Origin: an uncultured Flavobacteriia bacterium
GTDB lineage: Bacteria > Bacteroidota > Bacteroidia > Flavobacteriales_D > Crocinitomicaceae
Assembly: GCA_937975705.1 (NCBI GenBank)
Contig: CALJTX010000049.1
Location: forward strand, 5,531 to 69,530
Direction of reading: 5' to 3'
Length of the DNA stretch: 64,000 nt
Part shown: piece by piece, positions 42,577-51,496 of the stretch
Layout: each line of letters begins with the position of its first letter
Position numbering within the stretch: the first letter of the stretch is position 1
Notes under the pieces: generated by a model
Seen by the model: the letters and a program-made list of their open reading frames with translations, nothing else
Database searches by the model: none
Told to the model about the DNA's origin: nothing
Program-made: the position numbers and the translations under genes

Positions 42577-43334
42577 AATCTTTCAAAAGCACCCAACCCA
42601 AATAGTGCAAAATCATATTTTGCGGGGTCTTCAGGGTCAAATTCAAGTAACCTAGCTTGGAGCTCTAAATTCGTTTGCCAATCATTTTGTTTGCGCGTGA
42701 TGAGCCCAAGTTTTCTAGCGATGTTTCCGGTATGCACATCAAGGGGCACATGTAGGGTGCTGAGTGGGATATGGTTCCAGATACCAAAATCAACTCCATT
42801 TTTAGAACTCCTGACCATCCAACGCAAGAACATCACAATGCGTTTTGCTGCAGAGCCTTTTGATGGATCCGCCACATGTTTGTGACTTCTGGGTTTTAAA
42901 AAAGGAACGAATTGCTTTCTAAAATGCAAAATGTAAGTATCAAGTCGGGTAGGATCGCCTTTGAATGCATTTTGAAGTCCTCCATTTTGATAAAGCGCTT
43001 GTAATCCAAGCAGAAAGCCGTTGAGGTCTTCTTGGTTAAAAGTACGGTGAATAAACGGAGGACACCCACCGTCGTGGTATTGCAGCACATACTCATGTGG
43101 TGAAGGCCCAAGAATTGCGAGTAGTTTTTCACCGCTTTTGATGATGCTCTGTCTATTGCCCCAAGCGATAGTAGCTATTAAAAAAGCGACAATTTCGATG
43201 TCTTCTTTTTGCGTAAAGCGGTGAGCTAGCGCGATCGGATCAGTAGCAATAAAATGTGCTGCTTCGTATTGTTCGGCTTTGAAATCAAGAAATTCCTTCA
43301 GCTCTAAGCTCGAGCCTTTAAACGAATTGTCCAT
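42573..43334 (-). CDS. TIGR02757 (DUF2400) family protein
   Basis: A 253-residue protein of a family found throughout Bacteroidota, with the N-terminal DPIALAHRFTQKEDIEIVAFLIATIAWGNR (in parts near residues 32-62), a conserved RWMVRSSKNGVDFGIW near 168 and the C-terminal FDPEDPAKYDFALFGLG. The helical architecture loosely recalls HhH-GPD DNA glycosylases, and the family is sometimes suspected of nucleic-acid roles. No function is established. It overlaps the ABC ATPase gene by 17 bases. Confidence 0.85.
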   Translation of the reverse strand: MDNSFKGSSLELKEFLDFKAEQYEAAHFIATDPIALAHRFTQKEDIEIVAFLIATIAWGNRQSIIKSGEKLLAILGPSPHEYVLQYHDGGCPPFIHRTFNQEDLNGFLLGLQALYQNGGLQNAFKGDPTRLDTYILHFRKQFVPFLKPRSHKHVADPSKGSAAKRIVMFLRWMVRSSKNGVDFGIWNHIPLSTLHVPLDVHTGNIARKLGLITRKQNDWQTNLELQARLLEFDPEDPAKYDFALFGLGAFERF

Positions 43335-43968
43335 CTTGCATCGTTAAACAGCGATCGGCCATTTGGGCAAAACTAGTGTTGTGCGTCACGATGACAAAAC
43401 TCTGTTTCATTTCTGCACGGAGCTCCAAGAATAAATGGTGCAGTGCGTTGGCGTTTTCGGTATCTAGATTGCCTGAAGGTTCATCGGCAAAGACCAAGGC
43501 TGGCTGATTGACCAGTGCGCGTGCTACAGCAATACGCTGTTGTTCTCCTCCGGATAGCGCCTCAGGTTTGTGCTGCGCGCGGTTAGATAGTCCAAAACGG
43601 TCTAAAAGGATTTGTGCTTTTTTTAAGGCATCGGTCTGATTGCAGCCGCCAATCATGGCGGGAAGTGCAATGTTTTCTATTGCAGTAAATTCTGGGAGCA
43701 ACTGATGAAACTGAAATACGAAACCCAATCTTTGATTTCTAAAGTGGGCAAGCGCCTTTTCATTGAGTGCAAAAGGATCTTTACCTTCGATGCGCAATTG
43801 CCCGTGGGAGGGGCTGTCTAGTGTGCCTAAGATTTGCAATAAGGTGGTTTTGCCGGCACCAGATGAGCCTACAATAGAAATGATTTCAGACGGAGCAACC
43901 GCAAGATCAATTCCTTTGAGAATGGCTAGCGTGCCGTAGTTTTTTTCTATGCCTTTTGCCTCGAGCAT
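43318..43968 (-). CDS. ABC transporter ATPase, LolD-like
   Basis: This 216-residue nucleotide-binding subunit has Walker A GSSGAGKTT near residue 34, the signature LSGGEQQRIAVARAL near 138, Walker B LVFADEPSGNLD near 160, and the switch His in VIVTHNTSF. The family fits lipoprotein release (LolCDE) or MacB-type export; the permease is not in the neighbourhood. It shares one base with ribBA, suggesting co-transcription. Confidence 0.8.
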   Translation of the reverse strand: MLEAKGIEKNYGTLAILKGIDLAVAPSEIISIVGSSGAGKTTLLQILGTLDSPSHGQLRIEGKDPFALNEKALAHFRNQRLGFVFQFHQLLPEFTAIENIALPAMIGGCNQTDALKKAQILLDRFGLSNRAQHKPEALSGGEQQRIAVARALVNQPALVFADEPSGNLDTENANALHHLFLELRAEMKQSFVIVTHNTSFAQMADRCLTMQDGQFV

Positions 43969-45182
43969 TAGTGATCAAGTTTGATGGTGTGTCCTGCTTT
44001 ATCGCGTTTGGTCTGTAAATAGCGTTCGTTGTGAATATTGCTCTCAATTTCAAGCGGAATATTTTCAATGATTTCAAGGCCATAACCGATGAGGCCAGTG
44101 CGCTTTTTGGGGTTGTTTGACATCAGCTTCATTTTGCGGATGCCAATGGCGCGGAGCATTTGCGCACCGATACCGTAATCGCGTTCGTCTGGTTTGAAAC
44201 CTAGTTTTTCATTTGCTTCGTAAGTATCTAAACCTTCTTCTTGAAGTTTGTAGGCCTTGAGTTTGTTAAGTAAGCCAATGCCGCGTCCTTCTTGGTTCAT
44301 GTAGACAATGGCGCCCTTGCCTTCTTTGTTGATGAGTTCCATGGCTTTGTGCAGCTGAGGGCCGCAATCGCAGCGGCAGCTACCAAAGATATCGCCAGTG
44401 AGGCAAGAAGAATGCACGCGCACCAAAACGGCCTCGTCTTCGGTCCAGGTGCCTTTGGTCAGTACTAAATGGTCTTGGTCGTTGCTTTGGTCTTTAAAGG
44501 CGCGCAACTGAAAATCGCCGTAGGCTGTTGGCATCTCGACCTGAACTTGCTCCACAATCAAGGATTCATGTGCAATGCGGTATTTGATGAGGTCGGCGAT
44601 ACTGATGATCTTCAGATCGAATTTTTTCGCAATTTCAAGGAGTTGGGGTAGGCGCGCCATTGTGCCATCTTCATTGAGGATTTCAACGATGATACCGGCT
44701 TCTTCAAAGCCTGCTAAACGCGAAAGGTCTACGGCCGCTTCTGTGTGTCCGGCGCGGCGCAGAACGCCACCGTTGCGCGCACGCAATGGAAAAATGTGGC
44801 CTGGCTTGCCGAGCTCTTCTGGGCTGATCTTCGGATCGATCATGGCCAAGATTGTTTTGGATCGGTCACTTGCTGAGATGCCAGTGGTGCAGCCATGCCC
44901 TACGAGATCCACGCTGATGGTAAAAGGTGTTTCGTAGGCAGCAGAATTGTTGCGCACCATGAGTTCCAATCCGAGTTGGTCACAGCGTTCTTCGCTAATT
45001 GGTGCGCAGATGAGACCGCGCCCGTGAGTAGCCATAAAGTTGATCAGTTCAGGCGTTGCGTTGCGTGCAGCGGTGAGAAAGTCACCTTCGTTTTCGCGGT
45101 CTTCGTCATCGACAACAATGACAACTCTGCCTTGTTGAATTTCGTAAATCGCTTCTTCTATTGTGTGGAGTGTTTGAGACAT
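43968..45182 (-). CDS. ribBA: Bifunctional 3,4-dihydroxy-2-butanone-4-phosphate synthase / GTP cyclohydrolase II
   Basis: This 404-residue riboflavin-pathway enzyme has a DHBP synthase domain at 1-205 (DDEDRENEGDF near 26, HIFPLRARNGGVLRRAGHTEA near 130). The GTP cyclohydrolase II domain is at 206-400 (the zinc-binding HSSCLTGDIFGSCRCDCG near 258, NQEGRGIGLLNK near 300). Together they make both precursors of riboflavin. It starts 12 bases after pepD. Confidence 0.95.
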   Translation of the reverse strand: MSQTLHTIEEAIYEIQQGRVVIVVDDEDRENEGDFLTAARNATPELINFMATHGRGLICAPISEERCDQLGLELMVRNNSAAYETPFTISVDLVGHGCTTGISASDRSKTILAMIDPKISPEELGKPGHIFPLRARNGGVLRRAGHTEAAVDLSRLAGFEEAGIIVEILNEDGTMARLPQLLEIAKKFDLKIISIADLIKYRIAHESLIVEQVQVEMPTAYGDFQLRAFKDQSNDQDHLVLTKGTWTEDEAVLVRVHSSCLTGDIFGSCRCDCGPQLHKAMELINKEGKGAIVYMNQEGRGIGLLNKLKAYKLQEEGLDTYEANEKLGFKPDERDYGIGAQMLRAIGIRKMKLMSNNPKKRTGLIGYGLEIIENIPLEIESNIHNERYLQTKRDKAGHTIKLDH

Positions 45183-45194
45183 ATGTTGTAATGC

Positions 45195-46643
45195 TTACGC
45201 TTTAGGTATTTGGGAGAGACTTGCAAGGAGGTAATTCCAGAATTTTTGTACCGACGAAATTTGTACGCATTCGTCAGGGGAATGGGCTGCGCGGATATTC
45301 GGACCAAATGAGATCATGTCTACTCCGATGAGTTTCTCGCTCAACAAACCACATTCTAAGCCTGCATGGCACGCTTTTACTTTTGGTTCTTCACCGTATA
45401 GTTCGGTGTAAAGTGCGCGCATTTTTCCGAGGATGGGAGATTGTGCATTCGGTTTCCAACCAGGGTAGTCGCCACTTTGCTCGACAGTTGCACCCATATT
45501 TTCAAAAGCACAGCGCAAGGCCATACTCACCTCTGCTTTGGTGCTCTCTACGGAGCTGCGTTGTAAAGATTGTGTGGTAAAGGCTCCGTTGTCAATGATG
45601 ACGCGCGCCAAAGACGAAGAGGCTTCTACCAAACCTTCAATATCAGGGCTCATGCGGTAAACACCGTTGTGAACGCTACACAACGTAGCTAGAATTTGTT
45701 TAAAAACGAATTCAGGGACCGCTTTCAATTCTGTTGAAACTTCTTTGGTAGTTAATTCAAAATGTGGTTCAATAAGATGATATTCTCCTTTGAGTAATTG
45801 TCCAAAAGCAGAGATTTCTTGTTGAACTTTCGCTATATTGTTTGTCGCAATGATAGCCTTCGCTTCGCGTGGGATGGCATTGCGCAAGCTACCGCCATCA
45901 AAATAAAGCAATTGAATGGCTTGTGTTTGCTTGAGTTCCCAAAGCAAGCGCGCCATCCATTTGTTGGCATTGCCGCGTCCTTTGTCGATATCCATGCCGG
46001 AGTGTCCGCCGAGTAGGCCAGAAATATTGATTTCAAGCGCAGTAAAGCCACTCTGAACGGCTTCTTGGGTGTAAGTATAAGAAGTATTGGTGTCGATACC
46101 ACCTGCACAACCCACAGAAAGTTCGTCGTCGTCTTCGGTGTCGAGGTTCAAGAGAATGGTTCCGCTCAAAAGCGTTGCATCCATTTCTTTGGCGCCGGTC
46201 ATGCCGGTTTCTTCGTCGATGGTAAAGAAAGCTTCCAAAGCGGGGTGCGGGATGTCGGTACTGGCGAGCAGGGCCATAATTGCCGCAACCCCAATGCCGT
46301 TATCGGCTCCGAGTGTAGTTCCGTTTGCGCGGATCCAGTCTCCGTCTTGAATCATTTCAATACCTTGCTGATCAAAATCAAATACGGTATTGGCATTTTT
46401 TTGATGCACCATATCGAGGTGACTCTGAAGAATGACTGTCTGGCGGTCTTCCATGCCAGCGCTTGCAGCTTTTTTGATGATGACGTTGCCAATGCGGTCA
46501 ACGATGGTTTCTAAGCCAAGCGCTTCGCCAAAATTTTTCATGAAGGCAATGACGCGCTCTTCTTTTTTAGAAGGCCTTGGTACGGCATTGAGCGCTGCAA
46601 AATGTTGCCATAACGCTTTTGGTTCTATATTGCTGAAATCCAT
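45195..46643 (-). CDS. pepD: Aminoacyl-histidine dipeptidase (PepD family)
   Basis: A 482-residue M20-family metallopeptidase that cleaves Xaa-His dipeptides. Zinc and catalytic motifs are QSHLDMVHQK near residue 80, LGADNGIGVA near 117, the general-base pair in FTIDEETGMTGA near 148, and a Gly-rich GGHSGMDIDKGRGN near 218. Cytoplasmic, no signal peptide. The ATG at 46643 is preferred to a TTG 6 bases upstream. It lies 2 bases after menB. Confidence 0.92.
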   Translation of the reverse strand: MDFSNIEPKALWQHFAALNAVPRPSKKEERVIAFMKNFGEALGLETIVDRIGNVIIKKAASAGMEDRQTVILQSHLDMVHQKNANTVFDFDQQGIEMIQDGDWIRANGTTLGADNGIGVAAIMALLASTDIPHPALEAFFTIDEETGMTGAKEMDATLLSGTILLNLDTEDDDELSVGCAGGIDTNTSYTYTQEAVQSGFTALEINISGLLGGHSGMDIDKGRGNANKWMARLLWELKQTQAIQLLYFDGGSLRNAIPREAKAIIATNNIAKVQQEISAFGQLLKGEYHLIEPHFELTTKEVSTELKAVPEFVFKQILATLCSVHNGVYRMSPDIEGLVEASSSLARVIIDNGAFTTQSLQRSSVESTKAEVSMALRCAFENMGATVEQSGDYPGWKPNAQSPILGKMRALYTELYGEEPKVKACHAGLECGLLSEKLIGVDMISFGPNIRAAHSPDECVQISSVQKFWNYLLASLSQIPKA

Positions 46644-46645
46644 GA

Positions 46646-47467
46646 TCAAGGAAATTTGGGGTATTGTTGAAAATTCGGATCGCGTTTTTCTAAGAACGCG
46701 TGTTTACCTTCTTGCGCTTCTTCGGTGAGGTAATAGAGTAGGGTGGCGTCGCCAGCGAGTTCCATTAGGCCATGTTGCCCATCGAGCTCGGCGTTCATGG
46801 CGCGCTTGATCATGCGAATCGCGAGCGGACTTCTCATCATGATGGTTTTGGACCACTCCACTACGGTGTCTTCTAATTGATCAAACGGAACAACCTTGTT
46901 GACCATGCCCATTTTTTCGGCTTCCTCTGCGGTATATTGGTTGCACAAGAACCAGATTTCGCGTGCTTTCTTTTGGCCTACGTGGCGTGCTAAATAAGAA
47001 GAGCCAAAGCCGCCGTCAAAACTACCTACCTTCGGACCTGTTTGGCCAAAGCGCGCATTTTCTGAGGCAATGGTGAGGTCGCAAACAACGTGTAGTACGT
47101 GACCACCGCCAATGGCGTATCCATTGACCATTGCAATGACTGGCTTAGGCAGCGAGCGGATTGCTTTGTGCAAATCTAGCACGTTTAGGCGCGGCACACC
47201 ATTTTCTGAAATGTAGCCACCAACACCTTTTACGTTTTGGTCTCCACCCGAACAAAATGCTTTGTCTCCGGTGCCTGTTAACACCACAACGTTGATGTCT
47301 GGGCGCTCGCGACAGATGTCCATTGCGTCGAGCATTTCGAAATTTGTTTCGGGTCTGAATGCGTTATATACTTGCGGTCTGTTAATAGAGATTTTTGCAA
47401 TCCCTTCAAAGAATTCAAACTTGATGTCTTGGTAGTTTTTAATGCTTTGCCAATTTCTTTGCGACAT
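46646..47467 (-). CDS. menB: 1,4-Dihydroxy-2-naphthoyl-CoA synthase
   Basis: This 273-residue crotonase-fold enzyme closes the second ring in menaquinone synthesis. RPQVYNAFRPET near 30, FCSGGDQNVKGVGGY near 70, NGYAIGGGHVLHVVCDL (oxyanion Gly) near 110 and the QTGPKVGSFDGGFGSSYLARHVG stretch (two halves near 140) identify MenB. Menaquinone is the electron acceptor expected for the Complex I encoded here. An exact -7 box lies upstream. Confidence 0.95.
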   Translation of the reverse strand: MSQRNWQSIKNYQDIKFEFFEGIAKISINRPQVYNAFRPETNFEMLDAMDICRERPDINVVVLTGTGDKAFCSGGDQNVKGVGGYISENGVPRLNVLDLHKAIRSLPKPVIAMVNGYAIGGGHVLHVVCDLTIASENARFGQTGPKVGSFDGGFGSSYLARHVGQKKAREIWFLCNQYTAEEAEKMGMVNKVVPFDQLEDTVVEWSKTIMMRSPLAIRMIKRAMNAELDGQHGLMELAGDATLLYYLTEEAQEGKHAFLEKRDPNFQQYPKFP

Positions 47468-47487
47468 GATGTAATTTTTGTTTGTTA

Positions 47488-47495
47488 CAAAGATA
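47488..47495 (-). promoter_or_regulatory. -7 box for menB operon
   Basis: TATCTTTG on the minus strand is an exact match, its G 21 bases before the menB ATG at 47467. It probably drives menB, pepD, ribBA and the two genes beyond. A TTTAG lies near the -33 position. Confidence 0.45.
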
Positions 47496-47536
47496 GAACA
47501 TCCCGAAGGACCTAAAGGTTTATTTGGGCAGAATTT

Positions 47537-48421
47537 CTAACCGATCAGCAAAGAAGTCATGCTCAAACTACCAGCGAGTAGCTCGTCGTTGAAAAATTGG
47601 ATGTCTTCGGTTGGCTGCGCCAAACCAAGCGCATAAATGAGTGGGATGTAATGATCGGTGCTAGGAACTGCCATTTGCAAGGCTTTTGGTGCCTTTTCCA
47701 GCGACATTAAAGCTGCAAAATCGCGGGATTCAATTTTCTCATTGACAAAAGCCTGACTTTCCTTTGCCCAATCATAACCGTAGCCAACCTCATTGATGCG
47801 GCTGAAGTCAACAGCGCGCAGGTTGTGAACGATGTTGCCAGAACCAATAATCAGCACGCCTTTTTCGCGTAATTTTTGCAATAAGGTCGCTAAATCAAAG
47901 TGTTGTTTCAAAGAAAGTTGGACATCAATGGAGAACTGAACCACCGGAATTTGGGCTGCAGGATAAAGGTGTTTGAGCACCGTCCAGGTACCATGGTCAA
48001 GGCCCCACTCGTGGTCTTCGTGAACGGGAGTGTCGGTGAGCATGTTTTTGATGTCGTGCGCAAGAGCAGGCGATCCTGGGGCGGGGTATTGCTGCGCAAA
48101 AAGGGCGGGTGGGAAGCCGCCAAAATCGTGAATTGTGCGTGGGTTTTCCATGGCAGTTACGGCGGTGCCGCGCGTGAGCCAGTGCGCAGAAACCACAAGA
48201 ATGGCTTGGATTTCTGGAAGTGTAGCGGCCATATTCCTAAAGCCCTGCACAAATTGATTTTCTTCAATGGCATTCATTGGAGAGCCATGACCGATAAAAA
48301 GTGCGGGTACAGGAGTCGTTTTTTGGAGCTTTGACTCCCAATTGGAAAGTTGTTTTAAGGATGTCATGGCAAAACCTAAAGTGCTTAATGTCAGTAAGGA
48401 AGTAAAATCTCTTCGCCTCAT
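47537..48421 (-). CDS. 4,5-DOPA-type extradiol ring-cleavage dioxygenase with Tat-like signal
   Basis: A 294-residue class III extradiol dioxygenase (YgiD/DODA family). Likely metal ligands lie in FIGHGSPMNAI near residue 43, VSAHW near 80 and GLDHGTWTVL near 140; GSGNIVHNLR near 195 carries another conserved His. The N-terminus MRRRDFTSLLTLSTLGFA has the twin-arginine pattern followed by a hydrophobic stretch, suggesting export in folded form, which is unusual for this family. The start is supported by a -7 box 5 bases upstream. Confidence 0.85.
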   Translation of the reverse strand: MRRRDFTSLLTLSTLGFAMTSLKQLSNWESKLQKTTPVPALFIGHGSPMNAIEENQFVQGFRNMAATLPEIQAILVVSAHWLTRGTAVTAMENPRTIHDFGGFPPALFAQQYPAPGSPALAHDIKNMLTDTPVHEDHEWGLDHGTWTVLKHLYPAAQIPVVQFSIDVQLSLKQHFDLATLLQKLREKGVLIIGSGNIVHNLRAVDFSRINEVGYGYDWAKESQAFVNEKIESRDFAALMSLEKAPKALQMAVPSTDHYIPLIYALGLAQPTEDIQFFNDELLAGSLSMTSLLIG

Positions 48422-48425
48422 TTTT

Positions 48426-48433
48426 CAAAGTTA
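48426..48433 (-). promoter_or_regulatory. -7 box before the dioxygenase gene
   Basis: TAACTTTG on the minus strand, exact match to TAnnTTTG, its G 5 bases before the ATG at 48421. This implies a leaderless mRNA and supports the start codon that includes the twin-Arg signal. Confidence 0.45.
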
Positions 48434-48454
48434 AGTTTCTTTTCTATCATGTCA

Positions 48455-48470
48455 CTTGATGTAGGTCAAG
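48455..48470. promoter_or_regulatory. CRP/FNR-like palindrome CTTGA-N6-TCAAG
   Basis: CTTGATGTAGGTCAAG has perfect 5-base arms and resembles TTGAT-N4-ATCAA with one mismatch, the pattern bound by FNR/CRP-family regulators. It sits in the 191-base gap between the divergent dioxygenase and LuxR-type regulator genes. Confidence 0.4.
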
Positions 48471-48499
48471 CATTCTTGTGCAACTTTTTTTCAAAACCG

Positions 48500-48515
48500 T
48501 CCGTCAATCTACGGA
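48500..48515. promoter_or_regulatory. Second palindrome TCCGT-N6-ACGGA upstream of the regulator
   Basis: TCCGTCAATCTACGGA has perfect 5-base arms and an identical 16-base overall length to the palindrome at 48455-48470, 45 bases away. The pair looks like a regulated promoter region; the binding protein is not known. Confidence 0.35.
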
Positions 48516-48612
48516 AGCCCGTTTGGGAAACTCATTTTACCTTAGCGCCATGAAACACCATTACTTGTATTAATCCTAACCCGGGTCTTTGGCCCATTAA
48601 AATGCAAGTCGT

Positions 48613-49257
48613 ATGAGTAATTATTTGGGTGCCCGCATTCGCGTGGCTTTTGTAGAATCTGATGTCATTTTTAGAACAGGTTTGCGCGCTTTACTTGAGC
48701 CGCGCAACGATTTTGAATGGGTTGGAGAGGCAGCGAGTATGAGCGATTTTCGAGCGCGCTACGCTGGGGTTGGTATTCAAGTCATCATGATTGATGCCGC
48801 GCTTTTACACGATCTCGATAAAGTCTACATCAACTTTTGGATGTCGGCTTGGCCAAATGCCAAATTCATCTTACTAGTTCCCAATTTCAAATCTGCCCTT
48901 ATTCCGCTTTTTTTAAAGTGGGGTTTTCATGGGGTGGTGAACAAATGGAATATGCAAGAAGAGGCCGTCGCAGCTTTTCGCCAGGTTTTTTTTCAGCAGT
49001 CCTATCTACACCCCAACACCAAGCGCATGCTCGATGCTGAACGCCACACCATTCGTACATTAGAGCGCATCACTGCGCGTGAAATCGATGTCATTCGCGG
49101 AATTTGCCAAGAAAAAACCTGTAAAGAAATTGCCCACGACCTCCAGATTTCTCCGCGCACTGTAGAAACCCACAAAATGCGCATAATTGAAAAGCTAGAC
49201 GTGCGCAACACTGCCGGCATCATTGTGCACGCTGTGCGCTTGGGGATCATTCCTTAG
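48613..49257 (+). CDS. Orphan LuxR/NarL-type response regulator with atypical receiver
   Basis: A 214-residue transcription regulator. The N-terminal receiver-like domain (about 9-130) keeps the phosphoacceptor-type Asp in VIMIDAALL and a Lys in VVNKWN. The usual acidic pair reads Glu-Ser-Asp (VESDV), and the conserved Thr/Ser switch is replaced by Val (ILLVPN). A C-terminal LuxR helix-turn-helix (about 150-210: ITAREIDVIRGICQEKTCKEIA, LQISPRTVETHKMRI in parts) binds DNA. No histidine kinase gene is adjacent. The stop overlaps the hexosaminidase gene tail-to-tail. Confidence 0.85.
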   Translation: MSNYLGARIRVAFVESDVIFRTGLRALLEPRNDFEWVGEAASMSDFRARYAGVGIQVIMIDAALLHDLDKVYINFWMSAWPNAKFILLVPNFKSALIPLFLKWGFHGVVNKWNMQEEAVAAFRQVFFQQSYLHPNTKRMLDAERHTIRTLERITAREIDVIRGICQEKTCKEIAHDLQISPRTVETHKMRIIEKLDVRNTAGIIVHAVRLGIIP

Positions 49258-51443
49258 CGCACTTCAATTTCATCGATAAACAACCATGGCACATTTCCAG
49301 CGCCTGGGTTGCCTGATGGGATATGTCCTACGCCGTATAAAACGACATGAATAGTTTGGGTTTTGTCCTTGATGTTGTCAATCAAAATGGTTTCTTCAGT
49401 CGAATAGCCATCCGCTATCCCATTTCCACAACCAAATTTATTTAAAGTAATCTTGTAGGTCTGCGCGGCCCATATCCAGCTGTTGGGGTCGTGTAGGGTA
49501 TGGATGCGCAATTCTTTTACTTTGGTGGGTTTATCTAGGATAATATCAAATGAGACACTGTCGCTCTCAAAGCCCAACCATTCGTTTCCTTTCCATGGGC
49601 GTGCGGCCAATTGACCATCGACAATGGTTAGGTCACCACTGTCGTATTTCGGACTTGGAGGCGTTTGAAAAACAATTTTTGCCCCAAGTGCTTTGTGTGC
49701 AATGATATTCATTTCTTTGGCAGGCAAGTTCGGACCTTGGTCTACTTTTATTTGAACGGTTTTGGTTTTTCGCTTGCTTGCACAGATAGGGGCTACTACC
49801 TCAGTATATGCTATTATTCCTTTCGCAGGTAGCTTTTCAATTCGAATACCCCCACCCGGAGCTCTTGTTGTTTTGATTTCGGGTTTGAGACAACTTTTGG
49901 AGAAATTCACATTTTTAGCGCTTAAAAACGGAAAATGAAAGTTCGTTAGTTTGGCAAAAAAATCTTCGTAAGTGGGTTTTGTCTCGGACCAAAGTGCGGT
50001 GCTCAAGGCAATGGCTCTGGGGTAGGCCATGTATTCCAATTGCGCCATGTTGGGGATGTATTCGGTCCAGAGGTTGCCTTGAGCGCCTAATACGTAGGCG
50101 GCCTCGGCGGTAGTCATGTCTGGCGGAATCGGGTCAAATGACAATACTTTCTCAAGAGACGTAAAGCCGCCGATGGCAAGTGGTTCTTCAGCGCCACGGC
50201 CCTGGTAGTGGTCAAAATAGCAATGTGAGCCTGGGCACATGACCACATAATGACCCTGCGCGGCAGCGGCTTTTCCGCCTTCGTAGCCGCGCCACGACAT
50301 CACTGTAGCATTGGGCGAGAGGCCGCCCTCGAGAATTTCGTCCCAACCAATGAGTTTTTTACCGTTTTGTGTCAAAAATGCATCCATGCGGCCAATGAAA
50401 TAGCTTTGCAGCTCGTGTGCGTCGTGCAGGCCATTGGCTTTGATGACGGCTTGGCATTTGGGGCAGCTTTCCCAGCGCGTTTTTGGGGCTTCATCGCCTC
50501 CGACATGTATGTATGTACTTGGAAAAAGTGGGAGAATTTCACTCAAGACATCTTGTAAAAACAAAATGCTTTCTTCTTTGGCGCAAAAAATATCGTCAAA
50601 AATGCCCCAAAGGCCTTCTACGCCTTGCGCTTGGCCGCTGCAAGAAAATTGTGGGTAAGCGGCTAGCGCAGCTCGGGCGTGGCCCGGCATCTCAATTTCA
50701 GGAATAACGTTTATGAATCTGGCGCCAGCATAGCTCACAATATCCTTGACTTCTTCTTGGGTGTAAAATCCGCCATAGCGCGTTTTGTCATAGGTGCGGG
50801 GCAGTGTGCTGTAATGATTTTCAACTGTAGAGTCGCGCCAAGCGCCCACCTCAGTTAAAAGCGGATACTTTTTGATTTCGATACGCCAGCCTTGGTCGTC
50901 GGTGAGGTGCCAGTGCAGGGTGTTGAACTTGTAGTAGGCCATGAGGTCAATAAAGCGCTTGACCTCATCAACGGTGAAAAAATGCCGCGATACATCGAGG
51001 TGTAAGCCGCGCCACTGAAATTTAGGATAATCTTTTACAAAACACTTTTGAAATGCCAATTGCCCTTCTGCTTGCTGTGCCAATTGCAGTAAGGATACCC
51101 AAGCGTAAAAACAAGAGGCCTCGCTCGAATAAGAAATGGTGATGCGCTCAGCGATATTGATGCTGTATGAATCTTGCTTAACGTTAGTCAGCTTTTTGAA
51201 CTGCACCATCGGGTTTTGTACAAACGGACTCACTTCAATTCCTTTGGCCCAAAGCGCATAGTTTTTGAAGGCATCGAGCAGGTTAGGGGTGATGTTGGAG
51301 GGGTCGATGAGCAAGTTGCCACTGCTTACAAATTGGCCGTTGGCTGTTTGATAAACGTCAGGAGTTGGCAAAATTGGACAATCTTGAGCGGTTGCAAACC
51401 ACGAAAAAAGTCCGAAAACAAGTAGGAATCTAAATTTATACAT
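49254..51443 (-). CDS. Secreted beta-N-acetylhexosaminidase (GH20)
   Basis: This 729-residue glycosidase removes terminal GlcNAc/GalNAc from glycans such as chitin oligomers. A signal peptide (residues 1-19) is followed by a GH20b N-domain and the catalytic TIM barrel: FRGLHLDVSRHFF-type segment (WRGLHLDVSRHFF) near 145, NTLHWHLTDDQGWR near 173, EIEMPGHARAAL near 250 and the Asp-Glu pair in HVGGDEAPKTRW near 315. The C-terminal ~200 residues form a beta-sandwich typical of F5/8-type or chitobiase C-domains. No sorting domain is evident. Confidence 0.93.
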   Translation of the reverse strand: MYKFRFLLVFGLFSWFATAQDCPILPTPDVYQTANGQFVSSGNLLIDPSNITPNLLDAFKNYALWAKGIEVSPFVQNPMVQFKKLTNVKQDSYSINIAERITISYSSEASCFYAWVSLLQLAQQAEGQLAFQKCFVKDYPKFQWRGLHLDVSRHFFTVDEVKRFIDLMAYYKFNTLHWHLTDDQGWRIEIKKYPLLTEVGAWRDSTVENHYSTLPRTYDKTRYGGFYTQEEVKDIVSYAGARFINVIPEIEMPGHARAALAAYPQFSCSGQAQGVEGLWGIFDDIFCAKEESILFLQDVLSEILPLFPSTYIHVGGDEAPKTRWESCPKCQAVIKANGLHDAHELQSYFIGRMDAFLTQNGKKLIGWDEILEGGLSPNATVMSWRGYEGGKAAAAQGHYVVMCPGSHCYFDHYQGRGAEEPLAIGGFTSLEKVLSFDPIPPDMTTAEAAYVLGAQGNLWTEYIPNMAQLEYMAYPRAIALSTALWSETKPTYEDFFAKLTNFHFPFLSAKNVNFSKSCLKPEIKTTRAPGGGIRIEKLPAKGIIAYTEVVAPICASKRKTKTVQIKVDQGPNLPAKEMNIIAHKALGAKIVFQTPPSPKYDSGDLTIVDGQLAARPWKGNEWLGFESDSVSFDIILDKPTKVKELRIHTLHDPNSWIWAAQTYKITLNKFGCGNGIADGYSTEETILIDNIKDKTQTIHVVLYGVGHIPSGNPGAGNVPWLFIDEIEVR

Positions 51444-51447
51444 GCCC

Positions 51448-51455
51448 TAAAATTA
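51448..51455 (-). promoter_or_regulatory. Possible -7 box before the hexosaminidase gene
   Basis: TAATTTTA on the minus strand is a one-mismatch version of TAnnTTTG, with its last base 5 bases before the ATG at 51443, the same spacing as the exact boxes. Confidence 0.25.
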
Positions 51456-51474
51456 ATGAATTCAATCAGATGAC

Positions 51475-51482
51475 TAACTTTG
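51475..51482 (+). promoter_or_regulatory. -7 box for cystathionine beta-synthase, deciding its start
   Basis: TAACTTTG, an exact match, has its G 15 bases before the ATG at 51497. It lies downstream of an alternative ATG at 51470, which therefore would not be transcribed from this promoter. Confidence 0.45.
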
Positions 51483-51496
51483 TCCAAACATCAATC

